Below, in pieces: positions 1-8,862 of a stretch of 64,000 nt of DNA. Position 1 is the stretch's first letter. Each line of letters opens with the position of its first letter. The stretch comes from Herminiimonas fonticola (GTDB lineage Bacteria; Pseudomonadota; Gammaproteobacteria; Burkholderiales; Burkholderiaceae_D): NCBI RefSeq assembly GCF_003293745.1, contig NZ_PTLZ01000001.1:682001-746000 (forward strand). The letters are read 5' to 3'. The notes below the pieces were generated by a model that saw only the letters and a program-made list of their open reading frames with translations, made no database searches and had not been told where the DNA came from. Both the position numbers and the translations under genes were made by a program.

Positions 1-448
1 CGTTGACGAAGGGCACCACATCGAGAATCACAGCATGCAGCACCGTCATTATTTTTCGATGATGGGGATGGGCGGCATCAAGAGGGAGCTGGTGCAAGCG
101 CAGCAGGTTATTGAAGACGCGACCGGCAGACGGCCGCAGTTCTTTCGCGCTCCAGCCGGCTTGCGTAATCCTTTTCTCGACCCCGTGTTGCATCAACTCG
201 ATCTGCGCCTAGTCAGCTGGACGCGGCGAGGTTTCGATACGCGTATTCATGACGCAGCGAAAATTACGCAGCGCCTGTTAGCGAATGCCAAAGCGGGAGA
301 TATCCTGTTGCTGCATGATGGCAATGCGGCACGCAGCAAGAATGGGCAAGCGGTTATTCTGGAAGTTTTGCCTCAACTGATAGACCGCTTGTCGCAACAG
401 AATTTACGTTTCGTCAGTGTCGAAGAAGGCATGCGTGCCGACTGCTGA
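1..448 (+). CDS. Polysaccharide deacetylase (NodB-like), C-terminal part
   Basis: The 5' end lies outside the window; the frame is already open at base 2 and stops at 446-448. About 148 residues are visible. They start inside the metal-binding motif (GHHIENHS followed by MQH, giving the H-S-x-x-H zinc ligands). Next come the RAPAG motif of the third NodB block (residues ~44-48), the D-x-x-x-x-x-W block (LRLVSW) and the closing LLLHDG block. These are the standard carbohydrate esterase 4 motifs, so it should hydrolyse N- or O-acetyl groups from a glycan, normally in the envelope. It lies 60 bp upstream of two ketosynthase genes on the same strand. Deacetylase-like genes occur in some aryl-polyene loci, so a role in tailoring the pigment's lipid or sugar anchor is an inference. 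The N-terminus could be fused to another domain that cannot be seen here. Confidence 0.85.
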   Translation, partial: VDEGHHIENHSMQHRHYFSMMGMGGIKRELVQAQQVIEDATGRRPQFFRAPAGLRNPFLDPVLHQLDLRLVSWTRRGFDTRIHDAAKITQRLLANAKAGDILLLHDGNAARSKNGQAVILEVLPQLIDRLSQQNLRFVSVEEGMRADC

Positions 449-508
449 TGCACTGTTTCTTTAAACGTAAGTGAGTGAATCCCATTTAACGCAACGATTT
501 TTTGCCGT

Positions 509-1717
509 ATGCAAACTCTTGAATTAAAAAGCTATACCTTGAGCACCTGCCTTGGCCTGGGCGTCGCTGCCAACTGGCAAAAATTATCGACGCAACAGGG
601 CGGCCTGAAACCTTGCGATTTCGAGACTGTGAATTTGCCTACTTTTATAGGCGAGGTTCCGGGTGTCGATGCAGTGGTTTTGCCGTCAGTGCTGGCAGAT
701 TTCGATTGCCGTAATAACCGCCTGGCGAAACTGGCGCTGGAACAGGACGGTTTTATCGACGCCGTGCAGCAAGCGCAGAGGCAATACGGTTCTGATCGCA
801 TCGGTCTTTTTCTAGGCACCAGTACCTCGGGCATTCTGCAGACCGAGCTTGCTTATCGGAATAGAGCAATCAGCGATGTGGACGGAAGCCTGGGTGCATT
901 GCCGGCAGATTTTCATTACGAACAAACGCACAATACGTATTCGGTAGCGGCGTTTGCAAGTGCCTTTCTTGGTTTGACCGGACCGGCATTAACGGTATCG
1001 TCTGCATGTTCGTCCAGTGCAAAAGTATTCGGCAATGCGGCGCGCATGATAGAGGCCGGCTTGATCGATGCAGCGGTGGTCGGCGGCGTAGACAGTTTGT
1101 GCCTGACCACGCTGTACGGTTTCAATTCATTGCAATTGCTTGCGCCTGCGCCTGCGCGACCGTATGACGAAGGCCGCAATGGCATTTCAATTGCAGAAGG
1201 CGCGGCATTCGTGTTGCTGACCAAAGCACAGGAACAACCGCCGACAGGAACGATACTGTTGCATGGCGTCGGTGAATCCAGCGATGCACATCACATGTCG
1301 TCACCGCATCCGGATGGTTTGGGCGCGCAACTAGCGATGACGGCAGCACTCAATGCCGCCAGCCTCACGCCAGAACAAATCGGATACATCAATCTGCATG
1401 GCACGGCCACGCCGAGTAACGATGCGGCAGAAGGCAAGGCGATACATGCAGTATTCGGTAATTTGACGGCTTGCAGTTCGACCAAAGGTGCAACCGGCCA
1501 TACGCTGGGCGCGGCGGGTAGTGTGGAAGCCATTATCTGTGCGATGGCGATGCAGCACGGTGAAGCACCGGGCGGTATCAATACAAAAAAAATCGATGTC
1601 GAATTCGATATTGACTATCTGCTCGCCAATCGGCGTATACCGATCGACTACGCGTTGAATAATTCATTCGGCTTTGGCGGTTCCAATTGCAGCCTGGTTC
1701 TGGGGATTGCACGATGA
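509..1717 (+). CDS. Beta-ketoacyl-ACP synthase (FabF/ApeO-like ketosynthase)
   Basis: 402-residue condensing enzyme. The thiolase fold motifs are complete: nucleophile Cys167 in SSACSSS, His297 in NLHGTATPSND, Lys326 and His331 in TKGATGHTLGAAGS. All residues for decarboxylative Claisen condensation of malonyl-ACP onto an acyl chain are therefore present. The length fits the KAS II family. Its stop overlaps the start of the following chain-length-factor-like gene by 4 bp (ATGA), the arrangement expected for a KS/CLF heterodimer in aryl-polyene synthesis. Role inferred from context: chain elongation of a polyunsaturated aryl-carboxylate pigment together with the ACP, ligase, dehydratases and ketoreductase at 4.5-10.9 kb. 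It is not the housekeeping FabF, since none of the usual fab neighbours are present. No strong ribosome-binding site is visible before the ATG at 509. Confidence 0.9.
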   Translation: MQTLELKSYTLSTCLGLGVAANWQKLSTQQGGLKPCDFETVNLPTFIGEVPGVDAVVLPSVLADFDCRNNRLAKLALEQDGFIDAVQQAQRQYGSDRIGLFLGTSTSGILQTELAYRNRAISDVDGSLGALPADFHYEQTHNTYSVAAFASAFLGLTGPALTVSSACSSSAKVFGNAARMIEAGLIDAAVVGGVDSLCLTTLYGFNSLQLLAPAPARPYDEGRNGISIAEGAAFVLLTKAQEQPPTGTILLHGVGESSDAHHMSSPHPDGLGAQLAMTAALNAASLTPEQIGYINLHGTATPSNDAAEGKAIHAVFGNLTACSSTKGATGHTLGAAGSVEAIICAMAMQHGEAPGGINTKKIDVEFDIDYLLANRRIPIDYALNNSFGFGGSNCSLVLGIAR

Positions 1718-2538
1718 GCGTCCATGTTTATATCGACGCTATCGGTGCAATCGGCCCTGGAGCAAACAACTGGACGGAATGGCGTGCGATTTTGCAGAAC
1801 GATGCCGCTTATCAGGCAGTGAAAACAGTCGTGCCGGTATTGAATGTGTTGCCGAGCGCGGAACGCCGCCGTGTCGGTTCTGCGGTCAAGCTTGCACTGG
1901 TCAGTGGTCTCGAAGCATTGGCTGCGGCAAGCATTGATCCGCGCAGCATGACGACGGTATTCAGTTCATCCGGTGGTGATGGCGATAATTGCCATCTGAT
2001 TTGCGAGGCGCTGGCAAGCGAGGATAGATTGATTTCGCCGACGCGTTTTCATAATTCGGTGCATAACGCGCCGTCCGGTTACTGGGGAATCGCCAGCGGG
2101 GCGATGCTGCCTTCCACCAGTGTGTGCGCCTACGATGCAGGTTTTGCGGCAGGCTTGCTGGAAGCGGTCGTGCAATGTTCTGTGGAGAAAAAACCGGTGC
2201 TGCTGGTCGCCTACGACGCGCCTTATCCAGAACCCCTGTATGCCGCCCGCCCGACCATGGATCAGTTCGCAATCAGCCTGCTGCTCAGCCCGGATGTCAC
2301 TGCGCACAGCATGGTTGGGATTGATGTGTGCCTGGACAAGGCATTGCCGACTGTGATGCATGCGTCTACCCTCGAAAGCGTCCGTCTCGGTATTCCCGCT
2401 GCGCGTTGCCTGCCTATGATGCAGGTATTGGCGCGCTTGCCGGATATGCATTCCGGGACGGAGCCAGCTTCCGATGTTTATCTCGAATACCTCAATGGCA
2501 ATACGCTGCACGTAAAATTCCTGCCAGTGAAAGCCTGA
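1714..2538 (+). CDS. Ketosynthase-like chain-length factor (beta-ketoacyl synthase N-terminal-like)
   Basis: 274 residues from the ATG that overlaps the upstream stop (ATGA); this start is chosen for the coupling and because MSVHVYI begins the fold. It resembles the short ketosynthase-like partners of aryl-polyene and type II PKS systems. The segment FSSSGGDGDN and the later SVCAYDAGFAAGLLEA correspond to the nucleophile-elbow region. The NxHGT and KxxxGH catalytic histidine motifs of a true ketosynthase are absent, and the protein is about 130 residues shorter than its neighbour. A heterodimer with the upstream ketosynthase, controlling chain length rather than catalysing by itself, is the likely role. 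The gene ends before a bidirectional terminator. Confidence 0.8.
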   Translation: MSVHVYIDAIGAIGPGANNWTEWRAILQNDAAYQAVKTVVPVLNVLPSAERRRVGSAVKLALVSGLEALAAASIDPRSMTTVFSSSGGDGDNCHLICEALASEDRLISPTRFHNSVHNAPSGYWGIASGAMLPSTSVCAYDAGFAAGLLEAVVQCSVEKKPVLLVAYDAPYPEPLYAARPTMDQFAISLLLSPDVTAHSMVGIDVCLDKALPTVMHASTLESVRLGIPAARCLPMMQVLARLPDMHSGTEPASDVYLEYLNGNTLHVKFLPVKA

Positions 2539-2596
2539 ACAATACGATTAATCCAGTTGTGGTTTTCCATAACGCTTGATTGTTATACACAACAAA

Positions 2597-2638
2597 AATC
2601 GGCTCTGGAAACTTCACATTTTCAGAGCCGATTCTTTT
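2597..2638. terminator. Bidirectional Rho-independent terminator
   Basis: An 11-bp perfect stem (AATCGGCTCTG paired with CAGAGCCGATT) is extended inward by A-T and G-U pairs and flanked by A-rich and T-rich tracts. It sits between the convergent ketosynthase-like gene (plus) and the chorismatase (minus), so it can end both transcripts. Confidence 0.9.
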
Positions 2639-2678
2639 TACATTTACATTCATATTCACACAGCGTACGGCTTGCGGA

Positions 2679-3692
2679 CTATTGCAGTTCTGCCGAACCT
2701 TCAATCTCGACCAGCAAATCGGAGCGGCATATATCGGCTTGCACGTACGATGCCTTTACATGAGGGCCGATGCGGTGCTCGAGAATTGCGCGCACCTGTG
2801 GGAAATGTGCAGGGTCGCGAATATAGACGATGTAATGCAGGTCGGTCATATTGAATTTCGTCGCTGTCTTCCTGTCTGCCTCATCCAGTACGGCGGCGAT
2901 GTTCTCGATCGATTCTTCGGTCTGCGCGCTTACATCGCCGGCATGCAGGGTTTGATGGCCAACGATGCTCGCCGTGCCGGATAAAAACAGCATGCTGTTG
3001 CCCGCTACTGATGCCATGCTGGCGCGGGAAAAAAGCGGGCTGCGCGGGCCGTATTCTGCCGGATAATCGTAGGCGCTTATCTGGCGCGGATTTTCAATTG
3101 CCAGCGTAGGCGTGCGTCCGGCGAGAAATGCAACCATCAACGGCCCGCCAGTTGTGCCTAATGCGCAGGCTGCAGGCACATTGCCGGCGATGTGCTGGTC
3201 GTTGCCGATAAATGCCTGTTGGCGACCGAGATTGAATTGACGGTAGCGTTCAAGATCATGACTGATGCCGTTGATGTCAGCGATGTAATTCCAGAATCGC
3301 AGCACATACGGAAAATTCTGCGCTTTCAGCATGGCAAAGATTTTTTCGTATGCTGTTTTGCTTGCGGCTTGCAGTGGTGTACTGCCGGGATCACCGGAAA
3401 ATTCAGACTCATTCAGCGTGATGACGCCGAATAAAATGTTGTCATTGAATCGAAAGTGCAACTGGTCGCTTTGTCCTGCTTGGGACTGGTCGGTGCTTTG
3501 AAAGAATTCGTACAGTGCGCTTTGTCCGCCCAGACCAGGCATTGCTACATGTGCAAAAGTCGAAGCTGCATCGAAGTCGCTTATATCCGTGAGTGTCTGT
3601 TGTGAAAAATAAAGCGCGCCGAGAAGAGTATCGGTAGCGTGATTGTCGACTGGCGACGATATCAACGCATTGCTGTAAAAGACCTTAAGCAT
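2679..3692 (-). CDS. Chorismatase, FkbO/Hyg5/XanB2-type (hydroxybenzoate synthase)
   Basis: 337 residues, the usual length of the FkbO/Hyg5 chorismatase family (often annotated pteridine-dependent dioxygenase-like). The C-terminal half has the YjgF-like fold features, including AEYGPRSPLFSRAS (residues ~213-226), SGTASIVGH and the closing VEIEGSAELQ. In Xanthomonas the homologue XanB2 cleaves chorismate to pyruvate plus 3- or 4-hydroxybenzoate, and the former starts the xanthomonadin polyene. Its place inside an aryl-polyene locus makes starter supply the most likely job, with hydroxybenzoate for ubiquinone as a possible second output. Which subtype it is (3-hydroxybenzoate, 4-hydroxybenzoate or dihydroxycyclohexadiene carboxylate) cannot be decided by eye. 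It is transcribed divergently from the hydrolase gene and convergently with the ketosynthase pair. Confidence 0.82.
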   Translation of the reverse strand: MLKVFYSNALISSPVDNHATDTLLGALYFSQQTLTDISDFDAASTFAHVAMPGLGGQSALYEFFQSTDQSQAGQSDQLHFRFNDNILFGVITLNESEFSGDPGSTPLQAASKTAYEKIFAMLKAQNFPYVLRFWNYIADINGISHDLERYRQFNLGRQQAFIGNDQHIAGNVPAACALGTTGGPLMVAFLAGRTPTLAIENPRQISAYDYPAEYGPRSPLFSRASMASVAGNSMLFLSGTASIVGHQTLHAGDVSAQTEESIENIAAVLDEADRKTATKFNMTDLHYIVYIRDPAHFPQVRAILEHRIGPHVKASYVQADICRSDLLVEIEGSAELQ

Positions 3693-3842
3693 TTGATTCG
3701 GGTTTCATGTTTGTTGCATTCGCATGGGTAGTGATGATTTTTCGTTACATCTGCAGAGCCTGGTAATGATGGCTGCCTTGTAGAATGAATATTCTGAAAA
3801 ATTGGCTTGGCCTGTCTCTCACCCCTACTTTTTGTCGAATGT

Positions 3843-4535
3843 ATGACTACAGGTATTGTTAAAAGCAAGCTGGATGTTATTGAGGATACGCTGCCTTGTA
3901 AAGCGATGGTCACTACCTTGCTTGTTTTATTGCCAGGCGCATACGACACCCCCGATGATTTTGTGCGGAATGGTTTTGTCAGCGCATTGCGAGAGCGCAA
4001 TATTGCTGCCGATATTGTTATCGCAGACATGCATATTGCCTACTACACAGCGGAGCTGATGCTTGAACGTTTGCACCAGGATATCGTCCTGCCTGCACGG
4101 CAAAAAGGTTACGCACACATCTGGCTGATCGGTATTTCGCTTGGCGGCTATGGATCACTGCTGTATGCGCGTCAACATGCAACCGAGGTCGACGGCTTGT
4201 TCCTGATGGCACCTTTCCTCGGCAACCGCAGTTTGCTGGCTGAGATTGGAAAGTTATGTCTGAGCGAATGGCAGCCAGGCGAAGTCAGTGCGCAGGATGG
4301 AGATCGCCGATTGTGGGCGTGGCTCAAGGGTTATAGCGAACAGGATCAGACGGGGCTGCCGTTGCTGTATATCGGTTATGGAACCGAGGACCGCTTTGCC
4401 GGCAGCAATCGGACTCTGGCCAGAGTGTTGCCGGAAAATCAGGTCATGACGACTGATGGCGGGCATGAGTGGTTGCCGTGGCAACGATTATGGATCGATT
4501 TCCTGGATCGAAAAATCCTGCCGCGATGTGACTGA
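3843..4535 (+). CDS. Alpha/beta hydrolase (putative esterase/thioesterase)
   Basis: About 230 residues from ATG 3843. A start at ATG 3906, just before the first strand TTLLVLLPGAY, is also possible and neither has a good ribosome-binding site. The nucleophile elbow GISLGG (G-x-S-x-G) follows IWLI. The acid is probably in YGTEDRF and the histidine in DGGHEWLPW, so a full Ser-Asp-His triad is visible. No signal peptide or membrane segment is seen, so it is cytosolic. The gene stands alone between the divergent chorismatase and the convergent pigment operon. Aryl-polyene loci usually encode a thioesterase and none of the hotdog type is seen here, so it could fill that role. That is inference; substrate unknown. 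Confidence 0.75.
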   Translation: MTTGIVKSKLDVIEDTLPCKAMVTTLLVLLPGAYDTPDDFVRNGFVSALRERNIAADIVIADMHIAYYTAELMLERLHQDIVLPARQKGYAHIWLIGISLGGYGSLLYARQHATEVDGLFLMAPFLGNRSLLAEIGKLCLSEWQPGEVSAQDGDRRLWAWLKGYSEQDQTGLPLLYIGYGTEDRFAGSNRTLARVLPENQVMTTDGGHEWLPWQRLWIDFLDRKILPRCD

Positions 4536-4569
4536 AACAAGCCGCGAATTGCCGATTTCCGTATTCGAT

Positions 4570-5289
4570 TTAAATCATGCCGCCGTTGATTGAAATGATC
4601 TGGCCGGAAATATAAGCGGAGTTCGGCGACGCCAGAAAGCCGATCAGGTCTGCGACTTCTTCCGGCGTACCGGCGCGCTTCATCGGCACCATATTCTGTA
4701 TGGCCTTGTCGTCGAATGCATGCTCGATCATGTCGGTGGCAATGATGCCGGGCGCGACGGCATTGACGGTAATGCCGCGGCTGGCCAGTTCCAGAGCCAG
4801 CGATTTGGTGGCGGCATGCAACGCGCCTTTGGCTGCTGAATAATTCACCTGTCCACGATTACCTGTCAGTGCAGCGATCGACGATACATTGATGATACGG
4901 CCCCAGCGCGTGCGTATCATCGGCATCGTCAGCGGTTGCGTCACGTTGAAGAAGCCGTGCAATGAGACGTCGATCACATCGTGCCATTGCGCACTCGACA
5001 TGCCGGGAAACACGGCATCGGCATGAATGCCTGCATTGTTCACCAGTACCTGGATAGGTGCGATTGCAAGCAGTTCTTCCAGCACGAGCTTGCTCGCTTC
5101 TGCGTTGGTGACATCGAATACGGCAACTTCGGCACTGCCGCCGGCAGCGAGGATGGCATCACGTACTGCGGCTGCTTTTTCCATGCCGCGATTGGCATGT
5201 ACGATGACGTGCATGCCGTCTGCCGCCAGTCGTTTGCAGATAGCCGCGCCTATACCGCCGCTGCCGCCAGTTACCAATGCGCGTTTCAT
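4570..5289 (-). CDS. 3-oxoacyl-ACP reductase (FabG/ApeQ-like, SDR)
   Basis: 239-residue short-chain dehydrogenase. TGGSGGIGAAICKRL (residues 7-21) is the TGxxxGIG cofactor loop, NNAG is at ~87-90, the catalytic Ser is in INVSSIAA and the YSAAK motif gives Tyr and Lys. The C-terminus IISINGGMI is typical of FabG. It should reduce 3-oxoacyl-ACP with NADPH in each round of polyene extension. It is last in the seven-gene minus-strand operon; its start overlaps the upstream dehydratase stop by 4 bp, implying translational coupling. No clear terminator is seen in the 34 bp before the convergent hydrolase gene. Confidence 0.92.
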   Translation of the reverse strand: MKRALVTGGSGGIGAAICKRLAADGMHVIVHANRGMEKAAAVRDAILAAGGSAEVAVFDVTNAEASKLVLEELLAIAPIQVLVNNAGIHADAVFPGMSSAQWHDVIDVSLHGFFNVTQPLTMPMIRTRWGRIINVSSIAALTGNRGQVNYSAAKGALHAATKSLALELASRGITVNAVAPGIIATDMIEHAFDDKAIQNMVPMKRAGTPEEVADLIGFLASPNSAYISGQIISINGGMI

Positions 5290-5774
5290 GATGCTGTTGC
5301 TCCGATATTGTTGGCGACCATTGCCGCGTCTATGATGATGGTAGCGCGGCCTTCGAGCAAGGGTTGCTGCGTATCGTTGCCGCGTAGTGAGAATTGGTAG
5401 AGGATGCAGTTCGGCTCGCTATGCGTGCAGACAACTTCGATCTGCAGCGCTTCCTGCAAGTCGTCCAGGCGTGCCACATGCAGAGTCGTATTGCGTACGC
5501 TGGCGAGAAAACCTGCTTGCGGTCGCTTCATGTCTGCAGCGCCGGGCTGCGATGTCGCCAGCAAGGCGCTGTGTACGGCCATGGCTTGCGCCGCATATTC
5601 AATTCCGTTGGCAGCGCCGAGCCAATCATGCGCACGCAATGGATGGTCGGCTGCGGTGTGGCTGGTGGCGATGGCGATCATGCGTTCACTATTCCAGGAT
5701 AGGACGTGATCGAGCAGGCACATGCTGCCTTGATGCGGAATATGCGCAGCAATCCATTGCTTGTCGATGTTCAT
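5286..5774 (-). CDS. Hotdog-fold 3-hydroxyacyl-ACP dehydratase (ApeP-like)
   Basis: 162 residues. HIPHQGSMCLLDHVLSW at the N-terminus is the FabZ/ApeP-like lead-in to a hotdog fold, followed by the long helix region DWLGAANGIEYAAQAMAVHSA, where FabA/FabZ-type enzymes place the catalytic acid. Likely dehydrates 3-hydroxyacyl-ACP to the trans-2-enoyl form during polyene synthesis, probably with the second dehydratase at 8855-9145 as the partner subunit. It overlaps both neighbours by 4 bp. Confidence 0.8.
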   Translation of the reverse strand: MNIDKQWIAAHIPHQGSMCLLDHVLSWNSERMIAIATSHTAADHPLRAHDWLGAANGIEYAAQAMAVHSALLATSQPGAADMKRPQAGFLASVRNTTLHVARLDDLQEALQIEVVCTHSEPNCILYQFSLRGNDTQQPLLEGRATIIIDAAMVANNIGATAS

Positions 5775-8263
5775 GCCGCTTCCTTGTTTTTGCTGCGTGC
5801 ATCTGCATTGCTGCCGGAATAAATCGCCGAGAACAGCAATGCCAGCACGACACCGATACCAACCGTGACGCCGATTGCATTAAGCACCGGCACACTGGAA
5901 AACCCAAGTACGCCAAATCCGATGACGGTGGTGATGTTGGCGAAAATGAGTGACGCGAGCGTGGTTGGCTTGATTTGCGAAATCGATGTTTCCACACCGC
6001 TGACCGGGTCTTTTACGATGACTGTAGCCGGTTGCGCAAAGAATAGTGCGTAGTTGGAGCCGACTGCAACAATCAGCAGCAAACCTATCAGATGCAGTAT
6101 CGTCATGCGCTGTCCGCTGATGGCAAGAATTGCCGCGACGGTCAGCACCGCGCCAATCAGTGGCACCATGACACGCGCCAGTCGGGCTGCAGAACGCAAA
6201 TTGAAGGCGAGCAGCACGATCATTGCCGACAGGCCGCACAGAGCCAGCAAAATGGCTTCGTGCATATAGCCGCGATACAGCTTGTTGGTTTCGGTTTTCA
6301 GATCGATGAAGTAAGCCTGCTGCACGCCGGACTTTTGCAGGGCTGCTTGAATCTGCTCCGCGTCTAGCACTTGCTCGCTGGCAGCGGTCAGTGGCAGTAA
6401 GCCACTCGCTACGTCACGCTGTTCGATCAACAATGAGTCGGTCGCCAGCGCCATCGATGTTCCTGCCAGATCCTTGCGCGTCAACAATCGGGTATTGCGA
6501 CTTTCATCTTGTGCCGCCGTGCCGGCAAGCTTGTCAATGGATGTGAGGAACGGTGCCAGCAACGCAGGCTTGAACGGCAAGCCCAGAGTCGCCTGATCGA
6601 GTCGCTGTTTCAGCGTCGCAGCATCCGGCAGACTGGCAATACGAGCGTTTTGCGTGGCCAGACTGGGCAGATAGCGGGTGGGCGTTTCAAATGCGGTGAG
6701 CACATGTTGTTCGACCAGGGTGTCAAGTTGAACGGAAACTTTTTCGGCGGCTTGCAAGACGTCTTCTACCGTGCGTCCCTTGACGACAACCAGGTAACGC
6801 ACGTCGGGTGCGCCTATATCCTTGCGCAAATCTGCGTCCAGTTGCTGCGCGGCTTTGCTGACCGGACTCAAGGCGCTCAACTCAGGTTGCCACAGGTGAT
6901 CGCGGTTTACCCAAAGAATCGTGCAAGACATCAGTACGATGACGAACAAAAGTTTGCGCAGGCGTTGCAAGTGGTGCAGGATTTTTTGTGCGAACAAGCC
7001 GATATGGGTCAGGTCCCGCACCATAAAATTGACGGGTAGCAAAGAAGGCAGCACGAAGCGCGTGACGAATGCGGCGGAGGTAAGGCCAGCAATCGTAAAC
7101 AAACCTAACTGCGCAAGTCCGGGGAAGCCCGAAAAAAGCAGACAACCGAAACCAGCCATCGAAGTCAGTACTCCGAGGCGTATCGTCGGCCAGGATTTTT
7201 TCGCCCAGTCTGCGCTGTTTCTGGCGCTACCGGACTGGATGAACAGATAGATGGAATAGTCGATGGCCTCGCCAATCAGCGTGGTGCCGAAGCCCAAGGT
7301 AATGCCATGCACGGTGCCGAATCCCATGCTGACGGCAATCGTACCGGCGAGAACGCCGCTCAGTACCGGCATCAGCCCCAGCATCACTGCGACGCCAGAA
7401 CGATAGACGGCGAACAAGATTGCCATGATCAAGGACGCACTGATGATTGAAAACAGCAAGGCTTCATCGGCGATCGTATTGCGCGCATTGACGCCGAACA
7501 CGCCGGGTCCGGTCAGGACGATGCGCGTATTGACAGCTTGCGGTTCTGTCGCTGCGAGTTCGGTTTTGGCTGCTTCGAATTTTTCCCGGATGTGCTTGAT
7601 GGCTGTTTCCTGGCCATCGGTATCGGAGCCTAGCGCATGCGTCTGTGCAATCAGTAATGCGCGTTTGCCATCCTGCGCGGCCCAGACGCCATGCATTTTA
7701 TTCGGTTGGCGGCCACCATTGAATTGGCCCAGAAGCGTCGCCATCTCGCCGGTCGGGTCTTGCGGCAGTACATCCTTGACGAACAAGCCGGCTGGCGACG
7801 CCAGCAGATCCAGTGTGTCGTTCAACGCCGTGCGCAAACCTGCGACGGTAAATCGTTCCGGAGTGATTGCCGGACTTAGCAGATAGCGGTTGTTGAACAG
7901 GTAGGCGCGATCCTTTTCCTGATTAACCGGTTCACCGTTATTGACGGAAATGAAGTCGTCATTGCTGCGCATCTTTTTTGCCAGCGACTTCGACAGCGCG
8001 GCATGGGTGCGCGCATCGCCGCCTTCAATGCCAGCCAGAATCAAGCGCGATACCATGCCGTCGCGTAGTTGCTCGACCAGCATTTGCTGTTCCTGGGTCG
8101 GATTGCGCGGTAAAAAGGCGGATAGATCGGCGGTAAATGATGTGCGGAACAACAGACCGGTTCCTGTCAGGACCAGCAACAGCCAGATGACTATTGCGCG
8201 CCAGGAACGATGAGGCGTCACTGGTGCCGGATCTGGGGCAGACTTGCTTTCTTCAGGAGTCAT
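5771..8263 (-). CDS. MMPL/RND-family exporter of the aryl-polyene locus
   Basis: 830 residues. One membrane segment lies near the N-terminus (residues ~23-42), then a periplasmic domain, a block of five or six hydrophobic helices around residues 275-430, a second periplasmic domain and a final block of helices (~680-820). This duplicated 1+5 pattern is that of MMPL/RND permeases. Homologues in xanthomonadin and aryl-polyene clusters are predicted to move the finished lipid-linked pigment across the inner membrane towards the outer membrane. Its pairing with an upstream LolA-like carrier, overlapping by 4 bp, supports transport to the outer membrane. Cargo is inferred from context only. Confidence 0.85.
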   Translation of the reverse strand: MTPEESKSAPDPAPVTPHRSWRAIVIWLLLVLTGTGLLFRTSFTADLSAFLPRNPTQEQQMLVEQLRDGMVSRLILAGIEGGDARTHAALSKSLAKKMRSNDDFISVNNGEPVNQEKDRAYLFNNRYLLSPAITPERFTVAGLRTALNDTLDLLASPAGLFVKDVLPQDPTGEMATLLGQFNGGRQPNKMHGVWAAQDGKRALLIAQTHALGSDTDGQETAIKHIREKFEAAKTELAATEPQAVNTRIVLTGPGVFGVNARNTIADEALLFSIISASLIMAILFAVYRSGVAVMLGLMPVLSGVLAGTIAVSMGFGTVHGITLGFGTTLIGEAIDYSIYLFIQSGSARNSADWAKKSWPTIRLGVLTSMAGFGCLLFSGFPGLAQLGLFTIAGLTSAAFVTRFVLPSLLPVNFMVRDLTHIGLFAQKILHHLQRLRKLLFVIVLMSCTILWVNRDHLWQPELSALSPVSKAAQQLDADLRKDIGAPDVRYLVVVKGRTVEDVLQAAEKVSVQLDTLVEQHVLTAFETPTRYLPSLATQNARIASLPDAATLKQRLDQATLGLPFKPALLAPFLTSIDKLAGTAAQDESRNTRLLTRKDLAGTSMALATDSLLIEQRDVASGLLPLTAASEQVLDAEQIQAALQKSGVQQAYFIDLKTETNKLYRGYMHEAILLALCGLSAMIVLLAFNLRSAARLARVMVPLIGAVLTVAAILAISGQRMTILHLIGLLLIVAVGSNYALFFAQPATVIVKDPVSGVETSISQIKPTTLASLIFANITTVIGFGVLGFSSVPVLNAIGVTVGIGVVLALLFSAIYSGSNADARSKNKEAA

Positions 8264-8862
8264 GGCGTGATTTTTTCGATCGTCGTTACCGAGCGATCAC
8301 CATCAGCCTGCAATACTTCGATTTCCTTCACAGCGCCATTGGCGCCGCTCAAACGGATGCGTGTCACCTTTTGCAAAACCTGTGAGGTGCTTGGTGTCAG
8401 CGACAGTGTCCATTTTTCGCGCGATCCCTGCAATGCCACGATGTAATTGAACTCAAGCGATCTGCGATCGCCGGCCAGCGTAGCGCGCACGCTTTCGATC
8501 AATGCAGCGAGTTCCGGCGAGTCATCGAGTTGCATTGAGTATTTGTTGCGGCCGCGCTCCAGCACTAGCGTATTGCGATCAAGCAGCATGCTTTCCGGCT
8601 TGGGTTTGAGGGTGCGTTTCTCAAGCCGGTCGGGTGGCGTGTAAATCATTTCTCCCGATGATTCGACTGGTCTATCCAGTGCGGCGATATATTTTTTTTC
8701 AGTAAAGTTGACCTTGGCTGGTTTGGCCTGGGCCAGCGCCGCCATCAACTGATCCATGGTCCATTCGGCTGCATGGCCGGTGTTGCATGCTAGTGCGAGA
8801 AAAAGAATGCCTATCGTATGCCCAAGCCCGAGGCGGCTATTTACAGCGATTGCGTCATGCAT
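8260..8862 (-). CDS. LolA-like periplasmic carrier protein
   Basis: 200 residues from the ATG at 8862, chosen because CAGGAGTTTTTC precedes it as a strong ribosome-binding site and because it gives a clean signal peptide (hydrophobic GHTIGILFLALACNTGHAA, cleavage near residue 32). The mature part resembles outer-membrane lipoprotein carrier LolA: FTEKKYIAALDRPVESSGEM, then TPPDRLEKRTLKPKPESML and a C-terminal VTRIRLSGANG. In aryl-polyene loci such proteins are thought to carry the hydrophobic product through the periplasm. The start overlaps the upstream dehydratase end by 8 bp. It is unlikely to be the housekeeping lolA, which lies in other gene contexts. Confidence 0.82.
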   Translation of the reverse strand: MHDAIAVNSRLGLGHTIGILFLALACNTGHAAEWTMDQLMAALAQAKPAKVNFTEKKYIAALDRPVESSGEMIYTPPDRLEKRTLKPKPESMLLDRNTLVLERGRNKYSMQLDDSPELAALIESVRATLAGDRRSLEFNYIVALQGSREKWTLSLTPSTSQVLQKVTRIRLSGANGAVKEIEVLQADGDRSVTTIEKITP

